From Chrysochromulina tobinii (taxonomy: Eukaryota; Haptophyta; Prymnesiales; Chrysochromulinaceae), in contig JWZX01000750.1 of NCBI GenBank assembly GCA_001275005.1, forward strand, positions 1 to 20,832: a stretch of DNA of 20,832 nucleotides. Direction: 5' to 3'. Positions 8,375-16,674 of this stretch are shown here, one piece after another. The notes below the pieces were generated by a model. That model was not told the origin of the DNA, made no database searches, and saw only the letters and a program-made list of their open reading frames with translations. Each line of letters begins with the position of its first letter. Within the stretch, counting starts at the first letter, position 1. The translations under genes were made by a program, and so were the position numbers.

Positions 8375-9595
8375 ATGCTCTCTTCAGCTCTCGTGGCGCG
8401 ATTGCTGGTGCTACAGCCGCCACAGCAGTGTCGATGGGCCGTGTCGATGAATGCCAAGGCTTCTCCACTCGTGCTACATGAGGGTGATGGCTGGTTGGTG
8501 GTCAACAAGCCGCGCGGAATGATTGTGCACGATGGGCCGGAAAGCTTGATTGATGCACTTGCATCGGCAGGCTACAAGGGCACGAGCCCAGTCCACCGGC
8601 TCGACGCGGAGACCTCTGGGGTGATGCTGTTCTCGCAGAATCCGCGTGGTGGAAAATCGGATATCAAGGGACTGCTCACCGCCTGCCTTGCCGATCCGCT
8701 GACGGTCAAGCAGTACGTCGGCGTGATGAAAGGCGACCTGGTAGGCAGCGGCACGTGGGACCAGACGATTAGCCCAAAGGCCGAGGGCCGGAAGAATCCA
8801 CGTGGCGTCTCGGCAGTGCGTGTGTCGGCCGAGACCGATTATGTCGCACTCGGGCTGCACAGCCATCTGAGCGTTGCGAGCTTCGTGCTTCGTACTGGGC
8901 GCACGCATCAGATCCGGAAGCACGCCGCTTGCAACGGGTTCCCGATTGTGGGCGATGCACGGTACGGCGACCCGAAACACGACGAGAAGGTGTGCGAGCG
9001 GTGCGCGTTCGAGGGCATGGCGCTGCACGCCTCGCGCCTCCACATCACCATCGAGGGCACCACGCACGACTTTGTGGCACCAGTGCCGTCCGAATGGAAT
9101 GGACTCCTTTCCCAATTTGGGTCGTTGGCACTGCCGGCGGTCGGCGACGCCCTCCCACAGCCGGCGCCACGCAGCGCCAAGGCTCGTGGCAGCGCTGGGG
9201 CCAAGCCTGGCGGGCTCCGCCAGTCGGGCGAAGTCGCGACTTGGAATCGCGTCAAGGGCTATGGCTTCATCAAGCGCGAAGGTAAGGGCCTCGACAACAT
9301 CTACGTGCACCAGAGGAGCATTAAAGGTGTTGCGGGCTTCCGATCACTTCTCGAGGGCGAGTCGGTCCAGTTCGATGTGGGCACGATGGCCGACGGGAAG
9401 CTCGAGGCGTTACACGTCACTGGCCCCGGAGGCCGGCCTGTCATCGGCCTGCCGCCAAGGACAGAGGAGGAGCGAAAGCCGAGCGACCCACAGCTGTCGG
9501 CGGGCCGCGGGCAGCCAAAGACGGAGAAGGTCAAGGTCGCCTATGGGTCGCTGCCGCCAGGAGCTTACGCACCGAAGAACAAAAAGGTCGCGTGA
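8375..9595 (+). CDS. RluA-family RNA pseudouridine synthase fused to a cold-shock domain
   Basis: A 406-residue intronless protein. The N-terminus (1-30, with Arg/Leu/Gln and no acids) may be a targeting peptide. The RluA domain spans about 31-240. Motif II HRLDAETSGVMLF (74-86) includes the catalytic aspartate D77; GRTHQIRKHA (175-184) and PIVGDARYGD (190-199) are the other signature blocks. A basic Ala/Gly/Pro linker (about 258-282) leads to a cold-shock domain (284-352) with both nucleic-acid-binding motifs, KGYGFIK (294-300) and NIYVHQ (309-314). The tail is charged and Pro-rich. The enzyme should convert uridine to pseudouridine in rRNA or tRNA, with the cold-shock domain as an added RNA grip. 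RluA proteins more often carry an S4 or no extra domain, so the fusion is unusual. CERC at 207-210 is a small insertion. Confidence 0.92.
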   Translation: MLSSALVARLLVLQPPQQCRWAVSMNAKASPLVLHEGDGWLVVNKPRGMIVHDGPESLIDALASAGYKGTSPVHRLDAETSGVMLFSQNPRGGKSDIKGLLTACLADPLTVKQYVGVMKGDLVGSGTWDQTISPKAEGRKNPRGVSAVRVSAETDYVALGLHSHLSVASFVLRTGRTHQIRKHAACNGFPIVGDARYGDPKHDEKVCERCAFEGMALHASRLHITIEGTTHDFVAPVPSEWNGLLSQFGSLALPAVGDALPQPAPRSAKARGSAGAKPGGLRQSGEVATWNRVKGYGFIKREGKGLDNIYVHQRSIKGVAGFRSLLEGESVQFDVGTMADGKLEALHVTGPGGRPVIGLPPRTEEERKPSDPQLSAGRGQPKTEKVKVAYGSLPPGAYAPKNKKVA

Positions 9596-10261
9596 GGCAT
9601 CGGCGTGCATGCGAGGACAATGGTGAATCCCCCGGGTGTGCGCTGGCAGCACCTGTGCGTTGTGCCTGATGATTGTGCGCTGTCCCTGTGGGTATGCACT
9701 CTGCGCCTGTGGTCTGTGAGTCCCTCCTGTGGGTGTGGCACTCTGGGGAGATATCATGCCGGCCCGGCGCACGGGGAACCTCAATGACGCCTGTGAGCAG
9801 CCTGGATAGATCAGAGAGGCCGGCCGCGCGCGGCGGGGCTCGACCCGCTCACTCAACAGCCCGCCCGGGGCCCGAGGCGGCCGGGCCGACGTCGGGTCGC
9901 TTGACGCTCCGGAGGAGCGAATGTCAAAGTCGAGACGATGTACTATACCAGCATACTGTATCACCAAATCGGGCACCTACATGGCAACACTCGACTCTGT
10001 CGGAGCAGACAGGGTCGCGACGACGTCCGAGGTCTCGGCGTGTGCTGTCGGGTCCACGACGCACCCGCGAACCACGCGTCCACGCCGACCACGTCCCCCG
10101 GCATGCACACATGCACCATGTAGTCTATCTCCTCTGTCTCGCTCTCGCACTATCTCTCGCGCGCCATTCGTGCTCGCGCCGCCACACACGGCGCTGCCCG
10201 GGCGCTGTTCACGTGCTCTCTCTCTCTCACACGCGTGACCGTCCTTCTCTCGCGCCATCGC
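9596..10261. other. Convergent intergenic region between E and G
   Basis: 666 bases between two 3' ends. It holds an imperfect direct repeat (CCTGTGGGTATGCACTCTG at 9685-9703 against CCTGTGGGTGTGGCACTCTG at 9726-9745), a GC-rich patch (about 9820-9895) and a TC run (about 10216-10231). No open frame has recognisable protein character, and no tRNA fold was seen. Probably two 3' untranslated regions. Confidence 0.5.
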
Positions 10262-10984
10262 TTACGAGTCGGCCGCGAAGCCATCGTCGCCGCCGCCGAT
10301 GGTGCCGTCGCTGCCGCCGCTCACGTAGCCGCCTCCGCCGTAGTCGCCACCGTAGCCGCCGTTGTGGTGATGGTTGCCCGCATCCATGGCTTGGCTGATC
10401 ATCATGCCGCCGAGGAAGCCCGCCGCGGCGCTGCCTGCGACCGCGGTGCCGCTGTACCCGCCGCCGTAGGCTGGGTAGCCGTACCCAGGGTAGGCAGGGG
10501 CTGGGTGCATGCCCGCGGCAGGCATCGGCTGGGGCACGCCGTACACGGGCTTGCCCATCGGCATGCCGCCATACTCGGGGTGGTACACGTCCGCTTGGCT
10601 GCGGAAGCAAAAGTAGAGGGCGCTGAAGATGGCCACGGACCAAAACAGGTTCGACACCCAAGCAGGCGTCAGATCCTCGTTCCGACGGGGATCCTCGTGC
10701 CGATGGGGCGGGGAGCGCACTGCAGTGCTGCCGCAGATAGTGGCCGAAGCGACTCCCGTGTAGCAGCGGTACGAGCCCGTGCACCTGTAGCACTTGGCGC
10801 CTTCGAGAGCACCCGGGCAGCAGAACGCCTGCCCGCCGTCGCTGGCGCCGCAGCACTTGCCCGGCTGGCCCTTGAAGGCCTTGGAGCAGTCGCCGCCGGG
10901 CGCGCAGCACTGTTGGCAGGGCGTAAGCGAGGCTTGCGCTGGCACCTGCGCCGCGACGAGCAGGGTGACCAAAGTGACCACCAT
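10262..10984 (-). CDS. Secreted/membrane Cys-rich protein with one TM segment and Gly/Tyr/Pro-rich tail
   Basis: A 240-residue intronless protein. Residues 1-19 form a signal peptide (VVTLVTLLVAAQVPAQAS). A luminal or extracellular Cys-rich domain follows with twelve cysteines (23, 26, 27, 33, 44, 45, 55, 56, 65, 68, 74, 84), including three CC pairs, which suggests a disulfide-knotted module. A basic segment (about 90-108) precedes a transmembrane helix (about 112-127, NLFWSVAIFSALYFCF). The cytosolic tail has a Tyr/Pro/Gly/Met-rich region (about 133-175), a small hydrophobic Gly/Ala patch (GTAVAGSAAAGFLGGMMIS) and His/Gly/Tyr-rich repeats. The layout resembles single-pass Cys-rich membrane proteins with proline-rich tails (Shisa/WBP1-like), but I claim no homology. 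It is divergent from gene H, with 171 bases between. Confidence 0.8.
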   Translation of the reverse strand: MVVTLVTLLVAAQVPAQASLTPCQQCCAPGGDCSKAFKGQPGKCCGASDGGQAFCCPGALEGAKCYRCTGSYRCYTGVASATICGSTAVRSPPHRHEDPRRNEDLTPAWVSNLFWSVAIFSALYFCFRSQADVYHPEYGGMPMGKPVYGVPQPMPAAGMHPAPAYPGYGYPAYGGGYSGTAVAGSAAAGFLGGMMISQAMDAGNHHHNGGYGGDYGGGGYVSGGSDGTIGGGDDGFAADS

Positions 10985-11155
10985 CCCCGATTAGGGGGTA
11001 TGAATATTGAAGAACGGAAAGAAACACGTAAATTAGAATGAAGTAAGGCCATTCATAGCGTGGATGCATCAAGCAGGAGGTGTGTCTTTCTACGGCAACT
11101 TCAAGCCACGTCATTCTGTTCTCGCGTGCCACGTCTCTCGACCTTCAGACCCTTC
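10985..11155. promoter_or_regulatory. Divergent promoter region of G and H
   Basis: 171 bases between opposite start codons. Bases 11000-11055 are A-rich on the + strand (GAAGAACGGAAAGAAACACG, TAAATTAGAATGAAG), in contrast to the GC-rich surroundings. The frame of gene H stays open through part of it but has no ATG before 11156. Confidence 0.4.
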
Positions 11156-12462
11156 ATGCGCTCGATCTGGAAAGGGATCCCGCACAACGAGGCTGACGCG
11201 GCCGTCGCGGCGTGGCTCTCCGCGCCCGACGGCGCGGAGAGACCACTCCCCGCGGATGCACGCGCTGCCGTCGTCGAAGAGCTCCGCCACCGCCCAAAGG
11301 CGCGTCTCTCGCACACGTTCCTGTACGATGAGCTCGGCTCGACGCTGTACGAGGAGATCTGCAAGACGCCCGAGTATTTTCTGACTGGCCACGAGGCCGC
11401 GCTCGTCAAAGCCAAGGCCGCCGACATCGCCTTCGATGCCTTCCACTCGGCAGCCGCCAATGGTGACGAGCAGGACGTGCAGGTGGTCGTCGAATTCGGC
11501 TCCGGCGACGGCCACAAAACGCTCGCGCTGCTGCGCGCGCTTCGGCCGCTCGCGCAGCACACTATCTACGCTCCGCTCGACTTGAGCGCCGAGGCGCTCC
11601 AAACGTGCGTCAGTGCGGTCAGCGCCATGGTCTCGTCCGAGCCGGGCCGTCCGCTCTCGACCATGCCACTCCATGGCAACTACGACGAGACGCTGTTCGA
11701 GGCGGCAGCGCTGCCCGGCCGCAAGCTGTACCTCTTCATGGGCTCCAACCTGGGCAACTTCACCGACGCGCAGGCCATCGCCTTCCTCCGGGGCGTCGCG
11801 CGCCACATGACCCACCGTGATCGGCTCCTCCTCGGTGTAGACACGCCAATTTCGTCCACTAAGAGCTCGAGCATGATCGAGGCGGCCTACAACGACGCGC
11901 GCGGCGTGACGGCGGCGTTCACGATCAACGCGCTGCGCCACGTCAACCGCGTCGCCGGCCTCGACTTTGACTGGCGCGACGGCTGGTGCCACGAGGCGAG
12001 GTACTCTCACGACGAGCGCGCGATCGTCACGCACCTCGTGTCTCGTCGAGAGCAGGTGAAGGCTTCGTCAGCGCCTCATGATTGCCTTGTAATTGCCTCG
12101 CCGATTGCCTCATGATTGCCTCATGATTGCCTCGTCAGTGCCTCGTCAGTGCCTCGTCAGTGCCTCGTGAGTGCCTCTGATTGCCTCTGATGGCGCGATC
12201 GTCACACACCTCTTCACACCTCCGTATCCCGAAAATGTCACAGACGGTGCGCCAGACGACGACGACGACGAGGGCAGAGGAGGAGGAGGAGGAGGAGGGC
12301 GCCGCCGGCGCGATCGTGCGCACGTACCAAGAAGGCGAGCGCATCTTCGTCGAGCAGTCGCGCAAGTTCGACGCGCCGAGCCTCGAGCGTCTTTGCCGCA
12401 GCGCCGGCCTCTTCACACGTCGCACGTGGAGCGACACCGATGGGTTCACCCTGATCAGCGAG
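11156..12462 (+). other. Domain 1: EgtD-type histidine N-alpha-trimethyltransferase (exons 1-2)
   Basis: Residues 1-373. Visible family blocks: LRHRPKARLSHTFLYDELGS (43-62), EEICKTPEYFLTGHE (66-80), SAM-binding EFGSGDGHKT (113-122), LYLFMGSNLGNF (191-202), LLLGVDTP (224-231), EAAYNDARGVTAAFTINALR (242-261) and HLVSRREQ (293-300). After the intron the frame resumes with TVRQTT, an acidic Glu run (an insert) and RTYQEGERIFVEQSRKF, the usual C-terminal lobe. The family trimethylates histidine with three SAM to give hercynine. Length is slightly above the usual 320-330 because of the Glu-rich insert. Confidence 0.9.
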
Positions 12463-15400
12463 GTGAGTGTCGTTAATTGCCTCTTGATTGCCTCTTCGCA
12501 CACACGATGGGTTCACCCTGATCAGCGAGGTGAGTGTCGTTAATTGCCTCTTGATTGCGTCTTCGCACACACGATGGGTTCACCCTGATCAGCGAGGTGA
12601 GTGACGCCCTCGACGGCGCCCTCGGCCTCGGAGTGCCACTGAGTGCATGCTGATTGCGCTTGATGGTCGTCCTCATCAGGTGGTGCCCTCGACGGCGCCC
12701 TCAGCTGGACCGAATGCGCTCTCCCGCCCACTGCGCGTCGTCGTGATCGCCTCGATGACGTCGCACACGGGCAACGCGGTCACCGCAGCACGGATCATGA
12801 GGCTCTTGCCCGCCGCCCACGTGAGCGCGCTGGACATTCACACGGTTTCGTCACGCGCCGTGTTGGCCACCCATCTCGTGGCGGGGGGATCGGGCACTCC
12901 GGCGGCGGGCCTCGTTCTCGGCGTGCATGCGTACCGGTCGGGCAAGCTGCTGCTCGGCTGCGGCGTGCCGTACATGATCGTCCTCGGCGGGACGGACGTG
13001 AACATCGATCTGCACGAGAGTGCCAAGGGAGAGGTGATTCGACGCGTCATCGCCGAGGCGGCGGCGGTCGTCGCGTTCAATGAGGAGCTCAAGACGGGGC
13101 TCCTCGCGCGGGTCCCCGAGGCGCGCTCCAAAGTGTTCCTGATTCCACAGGCGGTGGAGCTCGAACCCCCCGAGATCGTTGACGAGACCGAGGATGACGA
13201 AACGCGCTTCCGTGAGCGCCTGCGGGCTGCGCTCGACGTAACCGCCAACGAGCAGCTGCTGCTGCTGCCCGCGGGGGTGCGACCTGTGAATGATTGCTGC
13301 CCGCGGGGGTGCGACCTGTGAATGATTGCTGCCCGCTGGGGTGCGACCTGTGAATGATTGCTGCCCGCGGGGGTGCGACCTGTGAATGATTGCTGCCCGC
13401 GGGGGTGCGACCTGTGAATGATGCCCGCGGGGGTGCGACCTGTGAAGGACGTGCTCCGAGTGTCGTTAATGGCCTCTTGATTGCCTCATCAGGTGCGACC
13501 TGTGAAGGATGTCCTCTGGGCGGCCGAGGCGATCGCCCAATGGCATGCGAGCGACCCACGCATCTGTCTGCGCATCGTCGGCCCCGTGCTCGATGCCAAG
13601 TACGCGCAGGCAGTCAAGGCGACGCTCGGCATGCAAGTGCTCACCACGACGCCCTCACTCCCCACAGGTACGCGCAGGCAGTCGAGGCGGCGCTCGCGGC
13701 GCTCGCGACGGCGCCGTCCACCGCTCGGGCGGTGCGCTACGTGGGCGCGTTGCCGCGGGCACAGCTGCACGAGGCGATGAGGATGGCGGCGATGGTGATC
13801 AACACGAGCGAGAGCGAAGGGCAGTGCAACTCGCTGCTCGAGGCGATGCTCGCAGGCACGCCCATCGTGGCGCGTGCCAATCTGGGCAACACTTCACTCC
13901 TCGTCGCTCCAGGGACAGTGCACCAGCGCTACGGGCTGCTCGGCACGACGCCCGCGGAGCTCGTGAGCCAAGCCCAACGGCTGCTTGCGTCTGATTGCGG
14001 CTGATTGCGTCTGATTGCGTCTAATTGCGTCTGATGGCGTCTGATGGCGTCTGATGGCGTCTGATGGCGTCTGATGGCGTCTGATTGCGTCTGATTGCGT
14101 CCCTCATCAGGTGAGCCAAGCGCAACGGCTGCTCGCCGATGGCGATCTCGCAGCACGGCTCACACACGCCGCCAAGGCCAAGGTGAGTGTCGTTAATTGC
14201 CTCCTGATTGCCTCTTCACACACGCCGCCAAGGCCGAGGTGCAAGCCGAGATTGCGGTCGAGCTCGAGGCCGCTTGATGGCCTTTGATTGCCTCCCTTAT
14301 CAGATTGAGTGCCTCCCTCATCAGGTGAGCGACGAGCTCGAGGCCGCTTGATGGCCTCTGATGGCCTCCGATTGCCTCCCTAATTAGATTGAGTGCCTCC
14401 CTCATCAGGTGCAAGCTGAGAATTCGGTCGCGCTCGAGGGGGAGAGGTACGCGGCAGCGGCACAGCACGCGCTCGCCATCCAAGTGCTCACCACGACGCC
14501 CTCACTCCCCACAGGTACGCGGCAGCGGCACAGCACGCGCTCCAGTACGCCGGCCCTGCGCCGCGCGACACGACCTACGTAGGGCTCCATGCGCCGCCGC
14601 CAGAGGCCCTCGGGCTGCGCCTGAGCAAGGCGGGCGTCGTGGCGGGCGTCTTCGAGGCCCTCGAGGTGTACGAATCCATACGGGCGCACACGTGGCAGGC
14701 GCGTGCTTCACGCCTCCACGCCCAGCATGCATGCGCTCACCACGGCGCGCGGGCCCTTCGCGCGCTTCATGGCCCCGCCTCCTCGCCCAGCATGCAAGTG
14801 CTCACCACGGCGCCCGGGACCTTCCCCACAGGCGCGCGCTTCATGGCTGCGCGCGCAGCTCTGGACGTCGTACCGGCGCTTTCTGGCAGCGGTGCCGGCG
14901 GCGCAGCTCGCTCGATCTCCGGGGCTCTACCCGACGGACTGGTCGATTGGCCACGTCGCCTTCACCTTCGACTACCTCGTCGCCCTCCCGCTGCGCCTTC
15001 CAACGGCCGGAGTGCTCTGGCGCCCAACTCGGCGCCCGACCAAGGAGGGCGCCGCCGCCGCCCAGCTCGGCGCCCAGCACGGCCTGCCGTTGGCGGCGAT
15101 GATCCAGCAGGCGTCGAGCGCCGCCGTGGGCGCGCTCGGCGAGTGGTGGAGTGGCGGCGCCCATGACGGCGCTGAAGGTGGCGCCCACCACGGCGCCCAG
15201 GGTGGCGCCCACGACGGCGCCGGTGTGTTGGCCGACGACGGGTGTGGGGGGGAGGCGACCTTCTGCAGCGCCCACGGCGGCGCCAAGCGCGGTGGCGGCG
15301 ACTCGGATCGCGCCGTGTTGCGCACTCAGGCGTGGACGTTATACGACTCGATGCGGGTGAGCGGAGCAGAGCGCTGATGACCGCTGATGACCGCTGATGA

Positions 15401-16643
15401 CCGCTGATGACCGCTGATGACCGTTGATGACCTCCCTCATCAGGTGAGCGGAGCAGAGCGCTGGGCGCTGTGGGAAGAAGGCGAGCTCCCCGACGCGCGC
15501 CTGTACCTGCACCAGGTGCATGCGATGGCCGACACCCTTGACTTGACCTGACTTGACCTGACTTGACTTAACTTGACTACCAGGTGCATGCGATGGCCGA
15601 CACCCTTGACTTGACCTGACTTGACCTGACTTGACCTGACTTGACTTGACTTGATTTGACTTGACTACCAGGTGCATGCGATGGCCGACACCCTCATCAG
15701 CGACTGCATCGGCGGCGTCTCCACGGGCCAGCCCGGTGCTTGCAACGGCGCTCACGACGGCGCGGCGGCAGAGGGCACGAAGGTAGCACTGCTGCCTCCG
15801 TGCGTCTCGTACCTTCTCTTGTACTCGATCGTACACACGCTCTGGCACACTGAAGAGCTCATCCACGCGCGCAACCTGCATAAGCAGCCGCCGCCGCCGC
15901 CGCCTGCCGAAGACGAGGCAGAGCCCGCGCCGCCCCCGACCCCCCCGAACCCCCGAACCCCCGAACCCCCCGACCCTGACCCCGGCGCCGACCCCGCCGC
16001 CCGCGCCTATAACGGCGCAGGACGCGCCAGCAGAGGGGAGGACCGTGCAAGATTCCCCACAGCCTCCATCTTCCGTGCCGGAGCCGCCCTGCCCGCCGCC
16101 GCCGACCCTGCCGCCGCCGCCGACAATGCCGCCGCCAACCCCGCCGCCGACAGCGGCCTTCGGGCCTTGCCAGGGCGTGGACGATGTGTGCATTCCGGGG
16201 GGCATCTTCTTCCTTGGAGCCGAACGGGATGGGCCGCCGAGCGACGCGCACCCACGCTTGATCCTCGACTGTGAAAAGTGGGCCCACACCCCTGATCTCC
16301 CGTGAGCTCCGAGATTGATCCTCGACTGTGAAATGTGGGCCCACCCCCCTGATCTCCCGTGAGCTCCTGAGCGCCTCTGATGACCGATGATGAACGCTGT
16401 GATGACCGCTAATGACCTCCCTCATCAGGTGGGCCCACCCGGTGCCCCTCGAGCCATTCCGCATCGCCAAGCACTGCGTGACCAATCGCGAGTTCGCCGC
16501 GTTTGTGCTCGCGGGCGGGTACGCAGACGAGTCGTTCTGGAGCTTCGACGGAGTGCGCTGGCTTCGTCAAGCGAAGCTGGAGCACCCGTACAAGTGGCGA
16601 CGCGTCGCTCGCGAGGACGGCGCTGGCACCAATGGAGTATGCC

Positions 16644-16674
<31 letters not shown>

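Larger units (their letters stand above)
12680..14698 (+). other. Domain 2: GT4-type glycosyltransferase, GLT1D1/SenB-like (exons 3-8)
   Basis: Residues 374-804; the catalytic fold covers about 390-735, close to the roughly 346 residues of animal GLT1D1. Blocks: MTSHTGNAVTAARI (399-412), GVHAYRSGKLL, MIVLGGTDVN, AAVVAFNEELK, LPAGVRPVKDVLW (formed only after removing intron 3), RIVGP, VRYVGALPRAQLHE, and INTSESEGQCNSLLEAM (652-668) with the EX7E pair E658/E666 typical of retaining GT4 enzymes. ARANLGNTSLL follows. Known bacterial SenB is a sugar-transferase-fold enzyme that uses selenophosphate and a UDP-sugar to form a selenosugar. Membership in SenB rather than another GT4 group is inferred from its position between EgtD and EgtB/SenA. 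Exon 8 adds about 60 residues of linker. Confidence 0.8.

Noticed and set aside
9673-10398. Long open frame on the + strand between genes E and G
   Set aside because: Arg/Ser/His-rich composition without domains, overlapping the end of gene G antisense; looks like chance in GC-rich DNA.
12530-12679. Donors 2 and 3 of intron 2 as main splice sites
   Set aside because: Retaining 67 or 134 bases shifts the frame and breaks the link to the glycosyltransferase domain.
13277-13440. Regular 32-bp repeats that could suggest a CRISPR array
   Set aside because: The units are contiguous without unique spacers, lie in an intron and contain copies of the flanking exon edges.
13929-14156. Antisense peptide with regular RRHQTPSDAI-type repeats
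   Set aside because: It is a reading of the 10-bp intron array on the wrong strand, not a gene.
16045-16062. A mini-intron GTGCAAG...CCCCACAG to fix the frame in exon 11 of gene H
   Set aside because: At about 20 bases it is far too short to splice, and the natural reading frame continues straight through it.
15339-16289. Antisense open frame opposite exons 10-11 of gene H
   Set aside because: It runs across introns and arrays of gene H and encodes only low-complexity Gly/Arg and array-derived repeats.
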